This document shows, piece by piece, positions 45,263-56,184 of a stretch of 64,000 nt of DNA; the first letter of the stretch is position 1, and every line of letters starts with the position of its first letter. The position numbers and the translations under genes were made by a program. The notes below the pieces were generated by a model. The model saw nothing but the letters and a program-made list of their open reading frames with translations. It did not search any database and was not told where the DNA came from. The DNA lies in contig NC_003282.8 in assembly GCF_000002985.6 (NCBI RefSeq), forward strand, positions 3,844,001 through 3,908,000. The letters run 5' to 3'. This DNA comes from Caenorhabditis elegans. Its lineage: Eukaryota > Nematoda > Chromadorea > Rhabditida > Rhabditidae.

Positions 45263-48200
45263 ATGTTCCAACCAACACAAAAATCTTCAAAACGACTAGA
45301 TCTTCAAGGCATCCGGGCTCTCGCTATTCTAGTTGTTCTTGGCTTTCACTTTTACCCAAAATATTTTCCAAATGGGTATCTAGGAGTTGATCAGTGAGTT
45401 CATAATGCTTAGAAAATCTTCTAAATCTTAGTGCATATTCCAGATTCTTTGTGCTCTCCGGGTTTCTAATGTGTATGCTGCTGAAGCGAGCCGAAAATCA
45501 ATCGGCGTGCTCTTTAGTGACGCTGTTTTATTCGAAGAGATTCAAGAGAATTCTTCCATTATATCTACTTATCATCCTTATTTCCATGATTTGTCTCTAT
45601 AATTTCTTCCCCGACACAGCTATTGAGACGAACAAGGAGTCGGCTGTAAATGCACTACTTTTTGTGTCAAACCGGCCAAAAACTGCAGCAGAGGACTATT
45701 TTACCATGGTGAGTTTTTTTAAAGTTTTAAAAAAGGTGAATCTGAGCTAGGGCTTCCATGTGGGCGCCGCAAACGCCGCTCAACGCCGCACCCATCGCCT
45801 CATCCAAATCTTTAAAGCGATGCGCGGAACCCAAAAAGTGTCGGATGGGAGCCAAGTTTGCACTAAATAGTGACATACCCTATCGCAATATTTAGTGCAA
45901 ACTTTGTCCCCGTCCGACACTTTTTGGGTTCCGCCCATCGCTTTAAAGATTTGGATCGCGGCGATGGGTGCGGCGTTGAGCGGCGTTTGCGGCGCCCACA
46001 TGGAAGCCCTAATCTGAGCAAAATTTGAAAAATATGTATATTCCGCTGAGCATATCCTTTGAGCATTTCCAAAACGCAATATTCCAGCTCTCTATCGCAA
46101 TTGACATCTTCACACACACCTGGTCGTTATCTGTGGAAATTCAATTCTACTTCCTGGTTCCTTTCATTTTTCTCCTATCAACCAAATTACCTAGTAAGAT
46201 GCAATATGGGTTCTATGGAGTTGTAGGTATTAATTCCCGGAATGTTTTGTATGCGTTTGCTCAAATAGTTCAGGGTACATATCATTATGGTATTTCTATT
46301 CCGTACCTGAGACTGTGGCATTTAATAGCCTTTTTGCAAGGATCTGGCAATTTATGTTAGGTGAGTGGAAAAAATTTGTGAAAGATAGTTTCTTAGATCT
46401 TTTTCAGGCATGGTAGGGTATCTTCTCGCAATTTTAAAACCCAAATATTCAAATTGCCATGTGCTCAGCAATTTGGAAGACGGTCAGGGGAGTCAAGAAC
46501 CCTGTCCAAATGATAAATTTCGTTGGTTTTTGATACATTCCCAATTCATGTCGTACATAACACTGCTCATTTTACTGGCTATTAATATTTGCCCGTTTGC
46601 CTTGCCGGCGGAGCTTGTGAGGTTAGTTCATGGCATTTTCAAAAAACATTCTTCTCATGAGCCTGCAAGGTCAGTTTTTTGTAATGCCGACTTTTTCGCG
46701 GTATGTTCTCAGAAAAAGTAGGAAAAGTCATCTGGAATAAGTTAGTCACATTTTTCTCAACCAACACATAACAATGTTCTGCTATTATGCTATGGTTACC
46801 CAGTGTAAACGGATCTACTTTCTGGGAAAGCTTAGCGATTTCCTGAAGAAACTTTTCAAAATTCCAGGCCTCTAGTAACAATGGGCACCGGATTCTTAAT
46901 GCTGCTATCTGAGGACAACTTGGTATTATCGAATAGGATACTAATTTATATAGGAGACATTTCATTCTCCTTATACCTAATCCACTGGCCTATTTACGCG
47001 TACTGGAAACTCACTTGCAATGGAAATCAGATTTGTAGGCGCTGAAAATATGCCAGCATTCCAATCTAACTTGTGATTTTCAGCATTAGCTGTTGCTCTG
47101 GCGTCGTCTATAGTTTTTGCTGTAATCACTTATGAGAATTTCGAGAAATGGTATCTCCGACTATCTTCTACAAGTATTGGCCTACTTGTTGTAGCACTAT
47201 TCTTTATAAATATAGTGGTAATCAACAAGGATCAGATCTTGGATCACGTGAACTTTTCTGGGAAGGATATTTCAAGTTTGGATAATGTTACGGATGACAT
47301 GACTCTTGGTGAGCAGTTGTAGATAATCAATAAAATCTGAAAAATTCAGACGACGCGGAACGCCTAAACCATCGCTGGAATGTCAATGACTATAAAAACT
47401 TGTACACTTCCACGTGTAAGTATGAGAACAAAGTTGGTCCACTCGGATGGTGTAGACATACTGTGAGTTAGGATGTGATAATTGTTAGTATGGTAGATGT
47501 TCCCTTTCAGGGTCTTTCTAAATCTGGAAAATACAGGTTGGCAACAATTGGTAACAGTTGGACGGCCAATCACGCGAAATTGTTCTACCAGGAATGTAGT
47601 TATAAGGCAAAGAGTATCATGCAGGGTGCTGCATATGGTAAGCGTACTATTGCAAATGTGCTCTAAAGAGAATTAACATCCAGGCTGTGAACCTTTGTAC
47701 CCCACTACTCAATATACGGTGTGTAAGGCAAACTTCACAGATTTCGAGCAAAGAATTCGCAAGGAAAAGCCGGATTTCGCTTTTATCATTACACGGTTTG
47801 GAAATTTATTTTGTTGTTTGTTAGAGCTTCTTTACAACTCCTAAAAATTTAAGCTATATATCAATTGGTGAACCATTTCCAAAAAACGTGACAACTTTTG
47901 AACAAGACCCCATCTACCAGACTATGAAGGAGCAAATGCTAAAATTCATCTCAAATATCAAGTACAAATTGTACATACTTGACGCCGTGCCACGAATAAA
48001 TGCAAAGGTTGTCAGGAGAATTACTAAATTTATGAGAAACCACACGGATCCAGTGGCTATTGATGTAAGATTTGGGGAGGGGTACAGCTGGACTTCAATG
48101 GGATCAATTCAAAAAAGGATCTAATCTTATAATGAGCCAAGTATCAATAATTGAGTAATTCTACAGTAACACCAGCGGATCTTTGCAAGTATCTCTACGC

Positions 48201-48563
48201 GGCCAAACATTAACCGCAATAGTCGTTTACAAACTGAATATATGTATAACAATACCACAGTAATATCTAATATACATAGTTCTACAGTAACCCTACAGGT
48301 CCAACTCTTCTCTTTTTCAGAAAGCAATCGTCATATTCCATGAATACGAGATGGCTCGAAAAAGACACGCACAACTGATCAAAGACTGCAATGGAAAATG
48401 TGTGTTGGTGGATTATGTGCCAGAATTCTACAATACGGAAACAGGAACATTCCGGTATTTTGACAAACGGGGCTTTTCGTACTGGACGACACCTTCCCAC
48501 TTGTCACCGCATGGAATTGAACATGTCAGACATGTTTGGAGGGATATTTGTGCGAAATTATAA
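45263..48563 (+). CDS. Acyltransferase-3/SGNH O-acyltransferase (OAC family), copy C
   Basis: Twelve exons: 45263-45393, 45444-45708, 46088-46226, 46274-46360, 46408-46621, 46868-47034, 47084-47308, 47350-47462, 47511-47637, 47684-47795, 47854-48064 and 48321-48563, giving 677 residues. Exon 2 is nearly the same as in A and B. Exon 5 is 30 bases shorter than in A and B and strongly diverged in its loop (NLEDGQGSQEPCP). All membrane and SGNH signature blocks are kept (IRALAILVVLGFHFYP, SLYLIHWPIYAYWKL, TIGNSWTANH, HLSPHGIEHV), so it is probably active. Intron 2 contains a complete 260-bp MITE. The acceptor 'gttcctag' lies just before the ATG. Confidence 0.9.
45750..46009. mobile_element. 260-bp near-perfect palindromic MITE with TA target duplication
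   Basis: The left end 'gggcttccatgtgggcgccg' is the exact reverse complement of the right end, and TA flanks both sides (45748-45749, 46010-46011). The arms pair almost throughout, including 'caaatctttaaagcgatg', 'ggaacccaaaaagtgtcgga' and 'gcaaactttgtc'/'gccaagtttgc'. It is GC-rich against its AT-rich host intron. TA duplication suggests mobilisation by a Tc1/mariner-type transposase. Confidence 0.88.
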
Positions 48564-49011
48564 TGGCTATGGAATAATACAAATTTATGTATATTATTAG
48601 AATGTTCATATTGAATATTGCTACTTAATATTAAATTTGAATACGTTTCATTTATTCGAAGTCTGGGTATAAAAGAACAAAATGCTTTAAAAAAAAGTTA
48701 AAGTTACAAAAATTGGCCGTGACTGTTTGGTACACAGTATTTGAATTTCCGTTTGCTTCCCAACAACCTTGAACTGTTCCCCTAGACAATTCTGCCCTAA
48801 GTTGTTTGTTGGGCAAGTTGAAAACAAAACATCATGAGATATCAACATCTTGATCATTGAGATTTCTCAAAACCTTTTTAGATAATATTATCTATATAGC
48901 ATACCGCCCGCTGATACCCAGACAAGAAAGTTGTTGTTTTGAATATCCCCCGAAACCGTATAAAACCACCCAGTATGGACCCAATTGACAAGTTCACATT
49001 GAATTTAAACC
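48564..49011. promoter_or_regulatory. Promoter region of secreted peptide gene 1, with TATA box
   Basis: TATAAAA at 48959-48965 lies about 50 bases before the start codon at 49012. No other gene lies between the acyltransferase and this peptide gene. Confidence 0.6.
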
Positions 49012-49255
49012 ATGCTTGCCTTCCTTCGCAATCTCATCCTTCTCATCGGCCTTATTGCCATTGTGGCTGCCCAGGTTGGAGTTAACACTGGACTTGGAGC
49101 AGGGCCAGGTGGTGCTGGAGCAAGTAAGTTATTCTGAAATGTTTTAATATTTCTTAGCTATGTATGTGTTTTCAGACGTTAACGGAGGTGCTCTTGGCAC
49201 CGGAGTCAATGGCCAAGCCGGAGTCCAACCAGGAGTCGGAGGAGTCCTCGGATAA
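49012..49255 (+). CDS. Small Gly/Asn-rich secreted peptide 1
   Basis: Two exons (49012-49123, 49176-49255) encode 63 residues. A signal peptide (MLAFLRNLILLIGLIAIVAA, cleavage expected near AQ) precedes a mature part of about 42 residues made of G, N, V, A and Q (TGLGAGPGGAGANVN, GVQPGVGGVLG). No cysteines. The single intron interrupts the repeat-like part at the same phase in all three paralogues. AATAAA at 49305-49310. It resembles worm infection- or osmotic-stress-induced glycine-rich peptides (FIP/FIPR, CNC, NLP-29 type) in size and layout, but I cannot assign a named member and its activity is unknown. Confidence 0.85.
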
Positions 49256-50128
49256 ACTGGATGTTCAAATGATTGTACCAATGTATTTAAGCTCATTTTT
49301 TTCTAATAAAGCATGTATTCATTTGATCTGACTGTTTTTGAAGAATCGAAATGTTGAAATAGCCATCAGGCTCCTATGAAGGAGTTTCTGTAGACATACT
49401 TTCTTTTGGTGACTGTAAATGCAATGTAGTTTTGGGTACATGTTCATGGGCACATGGGCACATTGTGCAATATTTTTGGAAGTTAGGATTTTGCAATAAT
49501 TTGGATAAAAGTTAATTTAATTCTTAAGAAGGACTCAATTTTGTTTTAAGAGTGAAGTTCAAAAAGAAGTACTTTTGTACTTCACTTGTAGCTCAATTTT
49601 ATAATTTTACCAAAAAAAAAGTAAATACAAAGTGCTAACCTTTTGAGTGATCCAAATAACTTAAAGGTGGAGTAGTCCTAGTGGGAAAAGTATTGAAACT
49701 ACTCCTTCGGTGCCAAAATGACCGAATATCATTTTAAAAAACGTTCGAAAATTTTTATGAAAATTTTTTATTTACTGTCAAAAAGTGACAACTAAGTTTT
49801 TATCACTCATCATTTTGGGAGTCGACTAAAAAAATTGTTTTTTCTACTTTTTTATAGTGTAATTTTGTTTAAATTGTTTGTGGGAATACATTGTAGGATT
49901 GCTTTGCATTTTCTCAAAAGCTTATTGTTTTCCAAGTTTTGGCAATTTGCCAAAATTTTTTGAAGTTTTTTAATGATATTCGGTCATTTTGGATCATTAT
50001 AAGTGTATTCAGACAAACTGTTTTTTTTAAATTTTGTGAAAACCTTTAAAGTCGTATGTTTAATAATATATTCATTATATGTGTGTTGCTTATCAATTTA
50101 CACGTTACATGAATTTTCAATTATTTAA
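49256..50128. other. Spacer holding a TTAA-ended palindromic-type element
   Basis: Contains the 49671-50049 repeat element between the convergent peptide genes 1 and 2. No gene. Confidence 0.6.
49671..50049. mobile_element. TTAAAGGTGG-ended element, copy 2
   Basis: Begins 'ttaaaggtggagtag' and ends 'aacctttaa'. The interior phrases 'attttggcaatttgccaaaa' and 'ttcggtcattttggatcatt' recur at 53590-53876 and, in part, at about 1090-1315. Confidence 0.65.
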
Positions 50129-50373
50129 TTATCCCAGAAGTCCTCCGGTGGCTCCTCCTGGGTTGACTCCGAGTCCCACGTTTCCGTTGACTCCTTGACC
50201 AGCTCCCCCGTTTACATCTGGAAGTATTTAATTCAGAATGCAAATCAACTCAAAAACTCACTAGCTCCTGCTCCAGCTGGTCCAACTCCAAGTCCAGTTT
50301 GAACCCCGACTTGAGCGGTCACGATGGCAATGAGTCCGATGAGAAGGATGAGGTTGCGAAGGAAGGCAAGCAT
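50129..50373 (-). CDS. Small Gly/Asn-rich secreted peptide 2
   Basis: Two exons (50373-50262, 50217-50129) encode 66 residues: signal peptide MLAFLRNLILLIGLIAIVTA, then a Gly/Val/Asn-rich chain (TGLGVGPAGAGANVN, GLGVNPGGATGGLLG). It is inverted relative to genes 1 and 3, with the intron at the same place and phase. Exon 1 is nearly identical in sequence to that of gene 1. A TATAAAA on the minus strand (50417-50411) sits about 40 bases upstream of the start. Confidence 0.85.
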
Positions 50374-51190
50374 TGTAATTCGACTTGAAGTTGTTTTCTA
50401 ATATCCTGACTTTTATACGGTTTAATTTTCACTGAACATCTCACTGATCTTGATCAAACCCGCTCTCTCTCTCAAACAATAAACATCCTACGTACAAAAT
50501 TGTCTAGTTCGGTGATTTTGACGTCAGCGACTGTTTGTTTCGTCTCTGACAAGTGATTGATAAGGTCAGAATTAGTCTATGATTTGAATGATACAAATCA
50601 CAAGGAATCTAACGCAGAAATCATACAGAGAAGTTACTTAGAACTAGACAAATCTAACCTGGAAAAATAGATAAATCTGACAAGAGAGGTTTCAGATTGT
50701 TCTCGTACGGCGCTTGAAATTGATAGTCGTTTTAACATTTCCAGGATCAGGTTTGAAGTAACCGAGGTGTAAAGTGTATACAATATCATACTACACACTA
50801 CAGTAGTCAGCAATTTTTTCAGCACAGGCTACCCAGGAACAGTTCCGCCCAAGGATCTGACATAGTAAAAGTTTGTCAGTTTGGTTATTGAAATTGCTCA
50901 CATCATATTTGTCTAAACTTTGACAAGTTCATGGCCAGTACTACAGTGACGTATATGTACTCGTAGAAAGATCTGATCATTGCAATACGCTCGTTGATCT
51001 TCAAACTTTCTCCCAATTTCTCCAACCCCCAAACAAACACATGACGTCGTACTTGATAAGTTTGTCCTCATACGGATATGGTGATCATGTGATTGTCTAG
51101 GATTAAACCGTTCGCGGAATCAAAACAAAGAAACTGTATAAAAAGCTCATGGATAAGAACCGATCATCAAGTTTTCTTGAATTTTAAATA
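50374..51190. promoter_or_regulatory. Divergent promoter region of peptide genes 2 and 3
   Basis: 817 bp between two divergent starts, with TATAAAA boxes for gene 2 (50417-50411, minus) and gene 3 (51137-51143, plus) and TGATAAG-type GATA sites at about 50556 and 51053. These are consistent with epidermal or gut GATA control, which is inference. Confidence 0.45.
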
Positions 51191-51445
51191 ATGTTCGGCT
51201 TCCTTCGCAACCTCATTGTTCTCCTCGGCCTTATTGCTATGGCGACTGCACAAATCGGACTCAACACTGGACTGGGACTAGGACCTGCCGGAGGAAGTGA
51301 GTTTTCTAGGTAGAGTGACTCAATTTAAGCCTAGCTTCCAGATATGTATGGAAACGGATATGGAAACCAGGGAGCCTACGGAAATGCCGGTCTCGGAGTC
51401 AACCCAGGTGTTGGAGGGGGACTGGTTGGAGGACTTTTGGGATAA
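51191..51445 (+). CDS. Small Gly/Asn/Tyr-rich secreted peptide 3
   Basis: Two exons (51191-51296, 51342-51445) encode 69 residues. Signal peptide MFGFLRNLIVLLGLIAMATA; the mature part TGLGLGPAGGN then MYGNGYGNQGAYGNAG adds tyrosines absent from peptides 1 and 2, and the end is VGGGLVGGLLG. Same intron position and phase as its neighbours. The GYGN-type repeat is closer to known worm Gly/Tyr-rich antimicrobial peptides. AATAAA at 51488-51493. Confidence 0.85.
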
Positions 51446-51599
51446 ACTCGATACGTTGTTTCTGATATGTATTAATTGTGAATATTTAATAAATGCTTTT
51501 TTCGACAATCTTTTAGATGAATGTTAGACTGTCTGTGTAAATGCGTTATTCATTCAAAACATCTCAAAAAATAATGACAGATTTATATATGAATAACCT

Positions 51600-52075
51600 G
51601 AGCGTCAGTTTTGTAGTTGACTGGATTTCCGATAAAATTTAAATGCACTCTTTTTCGCTTCAGAAAATATCGAAAAAATTTGAGAGTTTCCAGGAAACTT
51701 CTGAAAAGGCTGGAAAAAGTTTGGGAGATTTCTCAGTTTTTTGGGATAATCTGGAAAAAGTGGAAAATACCTAAAAAAATTAAAACACATCTTGGACGCC
51801 TGCAATTTTTTTTGGCAGTTAGGAAAATTTTGCTCCTATTTTTATGGTTGCTCGGCGCCAAAACCATCTGGCGGAGAGAGTTATAGAGGAGCAGACACAA
51901 GTGATCTCTGTGCTCTCTCGCTCGCTCCCTCGCTCTGGCTCATCATTCTCTCTTCTTTCCGAATGCCTGGTGGGTATTCTCTTATTTTTTCTAATTATTA
52001 TTGTTTTTTGAATTTTTCCTGAATTTGAAACTGAGATATGGAGGCGATTTTGAAAATTGTAAGTACACATCCAAT
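51600..52075. repeat. Three-copy local repeat, copy 1
   Basis: The best-kept core is 'ggctcatcattctctcttct' with 'cgaatgcctggtgggtattc' (51940-51985), followed by a segment ending 'gattttgaaaattgtaagta' (52060). The same order occurs at 52170-52600 and 54180-54640. No protein family is visible in any frame. Confidence 0.65.
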
Positions 52076-52169
52076 ATTGAACATTTTTGGGACAATTTGG
52101 GGAAGTCTGAAACTTTTTTTGGACGACTCTAGAAATATATGTGAGGCTTAAAACGTATTAGAAATTTTT

Positions 52170-52600
52170 TGACATTTTTTTGAGAATTTTTGAAATTGTT
52201 CTGAACGGCTCTGGAAGCATCTGAAATTTTGAAAAATTATTTGGAATTTCTAGAATGCTTTTTAAAAGTTTACTAAATTTGTTTGAAAGGTTCAGAATTT
52301 AAAAGAAAACATTATTCATTAGGGACTAGACTTGCAGAAACTTGAACTTTTCCCAAAATTCTTGCTACAGTTCATTGTTCCTTTTATTTGCTCAACGTCA
52401 AAACTATCAGAGCGAGCAGGCACAACAGTGTAATAAAAATTGACCCATGTGCTCGCTGGCACAAAGAGATCATCATTCTCTCTTTTTTACGAATACCTGG
52501 TGGGTGTTCTTTACTGATTATTGCTAGTATTATTGCTTTTACATGGTGTCCAGAGATTTGAAAGTGATTATGAGAATTGTAAGTACGAGAGGAAAAAACG
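52170..52600. repeat. Three-copy local repeat, copy 2
   Basis: Shares with copy 3 the phrases 'gactagacttgcagaaactt', 'cccaaaattcttgcta', 'aaattgacccatgtgctcgc', 'aaagagatcatcattct', 'tgcctggtggg'-like 'tacctggtgggtgttct', and the terminal 'gagaattgtaagta'. Confidence 0.7.
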
Positions 52601-53024
52601 AGAGAAAAATTTTTCAAAATTGAGTTCAAAAATCGATTTTATATAGTATTGTTTTGAATTTATAAATATTTTTAAATGGTTTATCATAGCCCTATATTTC
52701 GAAATTTTCATTTTTTGAATAAAAACGGAAATATGGTGTAGTCCAATTTTTTATTGCTTTATTAGAATCGTTACTGTCTTGAAACATCGAATTTCGTAAT
52801 GAAAATTTACATTTGAAATTTGCCCGGCAATGTCACAGCGGCTGACACCAACTTTTCGAAATCACCATCTTATTTTGGATGTAAAAGTTAATTGTCATGA
52901 TTTATGTTCATTTAGGTCGATGGATTACCAGTAGTTACTAAACTCTATCAAAATCCGAGTCCATGATAAGAAAATCAATCGTTTATTTTTTGTAAACTTA
53001 ATTAGTATGTTTTCAGAAGTTAGA

Positions 53025-53969
53025 ATGTTAATTTTTGCTGTTCTCCTAACTTTTCTCAACGCTCAACTCACATTAAGCGCCTTCACATTGGGATATGGAT
53101 ATGTCGAAAAGGAGAGCAAATAAAATGGACTTGTGAATCCCTTGATGCACCCCTCAACTTTACTGTAGACCATCCCTTCGCTCAAATGCTCCAAGATAAA
53201 TCTTTCGGTAAGCTGAAAACAAAAGGCCCAAAAAATTTCAACCATTTTTGTGTCAGATCTGCCTATGTATTGAAAATTTCTCAAACAAAGCGGAATGGGA
53301 AAGACAGTAGGCTCAAATATGGAGCTACAACAAAAGTGAGTTTTGAAATGAAAATTTTTACATTGAAATCAAATTACAAATTATTAAAATTACAGTAAAA
53401 ACGAATTGAGCATTATAAAAACATATCGGGGTTGTCAAAATATTCAAATTTATTTTAGAGTAGCTTGATAACTACTGAAATTTTTTTTTGTTTTACTATA
53501 ACTTTTTGGTGAATTGCTAGAAAAATAAACGCATTTTTGATACAGAAAAAATTAAAACCTAGGGAAAAAAACAATTTATCGGAATATATCCAAAAAAAGT
53601 AAATCTTGCCAGTGGGAATTTTTTTTTGACATTTTTTATGTTTTAATTTTGTTTAAATTATTTGTATTGAAACATTGTAGGGGTCGAAACACGCGACATT
53701 TCTTTAAATTTCCTCAAAAGCTCGTATTTTTCAAAATTTTGGCAATTTGCCAAAACTTTGACCGGAAATTATGAAAAATCTAAAAATTTTTGGAGTATTT
53801 TGTTATGATATTCGGTTATTTTGGATCATTATAAGTACATTGAGAAAATCCCCACTGGCGCTACACCACCTTTAACAAGACATTTTATGAAGTTTAATGA
53901 AATCAAAAATTTTCAGCAAAACCTGATGGACCTATTTGTCTGCATGGAACACGACGATTTGACCGTTAA
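53025..53969 (+). pseudogene. Small secreted-protein gene, apparently frameshifted
   Basis: After the acceptor 'atgttttcag' an ATG opens a signal peptide (MLIFAVLLTFLNAQL) but the frame stops after 32 codons at 53119. The next reading frame from about 53105 is open and protein-like (KGEQIKWTCESLDAPLNFTV, then FCVRSAYVLKISQTKRN) to a GTGAGT donor at 53338. A candidate last exon starts at 53917 after 'attttcag' and holds cysteines (ICLHG in one frame, VCMEHDD in another). A one-base shift near 53107 would join signal and body. It could be a pseudogene, a strain or assembly error, or a gene with unseen splicing. No family recognised. Confidence 0.4.
53590..53876. mobile_element. CCACCTTTAA-ended element, copy 3
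   Basis: Lies in the intron-like gap of the broken gene. 'ttggcaatttgccaaaac', 'ttcggttattttggatcatt' and the right end 'ctacaccacctttaac' match the 49671-50049 element; the region 1080-1315 is a more decayed relative. Confidence 0.6.
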
Positions 53970-54179
53970 TTGTATAATTTTTTTATTTTATTTATGAATA
54001 CAATTATTTTTATATCAAATAAAAAAAACAGCAGTTCAAGCATAGAATTATCCGGAAACAAATGTGGAAAATTTCGGAAACTTTTTGGAACTTTCAGAAG
54101 GTTCTGGAAACTCGAAAAATCTGTGGAAAAACTAGACGACTCTGAAACATATGGGAGGTTTGGGTAGTATTTGGCTTTT

Positions 54180-54640
54180 TTTTATTTTCTGAAAATTTGG
54201 GAAATCTTTCTGAACAGCTCTGGAACCACCTGGGAATGTTTGGAAAATTAGCAAAATTATATGGAATTCCTAGAATAGTTTTCAACGTTTACCAAATTCA
54301 ATAGAGACTTTTTCAAAGATTGGTTATTTTTATTAGCGACTAGATTTGCAGAAACTTAAATTTTTCAAAGTTGAACTTTTCCTAAAATTCTTGCTAGAGG
54401 CCAGTTGCTCTGCTTCTTCCTCAACGCGAAGACCATCTGCTGAGAGCAGGCACAAGTGTGTAATAAAAAATTGACTCATGTGCTCTCTGGCTCAAAGAAA
54501 TCATCATTCTGCCGTCTTTCCGAATGCCTGGTGGGCGTTCTCGGATGCTTGTGTAGCTGTCCTTTTTTCTGATTATTGCTGTTATTAAACTGTTTTATAT
54601 TGGATTCTGAAAATTGTAAGTAAACTTTAGCTAAAAAAAT
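54180..54640. repeat. Three-copy local repeat, copy 3
   Basis: Homologous to 52170-52600 over at least 400 bases, with 'gctctggaaccacctgg' and 'gaatgcctggtgggcgttct' giving the clearest core; it ends in 'ctgaaaattgtaagta'. Confidence 0.7.
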
Positions 54641-55184
54641 TTAAAGTTATTGAAATATTGAGCTAACTATAAAAAATTTAAAAATATCAGAAATATGTAT
54701 ACTTTTTTCAGAGAATTCAACGAACAGAGTGAGCATTATCAATGAGATAATATTTCTACTGCTTCGAGAGAAAAAGAAAGCGACTTCACTTGTATGCACA
54801 TATTAAACTTGTTGGGTTGTTATGTAAGTATTTTTGTTAGAAATGTTGTTTTCTTACTGTAAGAGCAGCTCAGAAGAGCTGGTATAAATACAGAAACGTG
54901 GGGCGGAGAAATAGGAAGAATGTTACAACGGGAAGCAAGGGGGGGGGGAACGGTTCTTGAAAAACCTGGATTTTTTTAGAACATTTCAAAAATTTTTGTG
55001 AATATTCTAAGTATTTTTGTAGAAAATGTATAAACATGTTTGTCTGTTTGTTTTTGTGACGTCACGGATTGACTGGAAATTCAGTTTGATTTCATTAATA
55101 CAATATCTGAAAATTTCTCTTAAAACTGAATTTCCTTTGAAATTTTAAATGTAAACTTTTTGGGGAACAAATATTACAGAAAAA

Positions 55185-55445
55185 CAAAAATCTGAGCGCA
55201 AAGTATTTGACGCGCAAAACATATCATTAGCGAAAACTACAGCAATTCGTTAAATGACATTTGATCTGTGCTTGTGTTCCAATAAAATATCAAAATTAAG
55301 CAAAAAATGTGAAAATACGAAGAACAAGCTCCGTAAATCGACACAAGCCATACAGTACTCATTCAAAGAATTACTCTAGTTTTCGCTACGAGATATTTTG
55401 CGCGTCAAATTTGTTGTGCAAGACGCATGCTCAAAATTTTGTGTT
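55185..55445. mobile_element. Foldback element with 'tttgacgcgcaaaa' arms
   Basis: The left arm 'tttgacgcgcaaaacatatc...gcgaaaactacagcaattc' pairs with the right arm 'gaattactctagttttcgct...gatattttgcgcgtcaaa', separated by a short middle with 'cgtaaatcgacacaagcc'. From memory this is a common C. elegans palindromic repeat type. Confidence 0.75.
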
Positions 55446-55949
55446 CTCGTAATACAAGTTTCGTTTTAAGTCGAATTAAAACATAATTTTTTTATTCACA
55501 GAACTGTCTTCTAGCCCACACAGAAGGAATTGTATGAAATCATTGCATTATTCATACCTCAATCAAGCAAAAGCCAAGGAATTTAATAATGGATTTATTA
55601 TTAATTTAAATTTGATTTATTGTTTCAATTGTTAATAAAGTCTGAGTCAAACTCAATCATCCTTTGATGTACACCGACTTTCCTCCCATCTAAACTCTCT
55701 TATCTCTGTCACCACAGCATCTTGGATCCATCTACTTTTCATACCTATATATACCATCTCCAACATTTTATTATTTATCTTTCCTACATATTCTACCAAT
55801 AAATGAATGAATGCAAAGCCCCAGCCGGCCCGAACCGTTTTAAACAGGAATATTATAAAACATACTTTGTTAGAATTTTTTAAGATAATTTTTTTTTTAG
55901 AAATCGCATCTAATAAAGTTCACCACTATCATTGGTATGTATGCACATT

Positions 55950-56125
55950 GTTACTGATAACGTGAGTCATCTTATCAGTTATTTATTGTGTTATCATTTA
56001 TACAAGTCTCATAACACTCCTTATCAGAATTGCTTCTCCACAAAAATTATCATTTTCGACTCTCTTCTTGAAAATTTCATATGAAAAATGATAGGCAGTT
56101 GTCTTATCAGCAAAATAACTTATCA
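55950..56125. promoter_or_regulatory. Dense cluster of GATA-factor cores
   Basis: Seven GATA/TATC cores occur in about 175 bases: ctgataac (about 55954), cttatcag (about 55970), gttatcat (about 55990), cttatcag (about 56019), attatcat (about 56047), cttatcag (56103) and cttatcaa (about 56118). Four are extended CTTATCA (TGATAAG), the preferred C. elegans ELT-2 type. The nearest gene is srz, 450 bases downstream. Confidence 0.45.
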
Positions 56126-56184
56126 ATAGCACTGAGATTATTAAGTAAAAGTTTATTTTGCTCGGTTAGCTTAGAAGTATTTAA

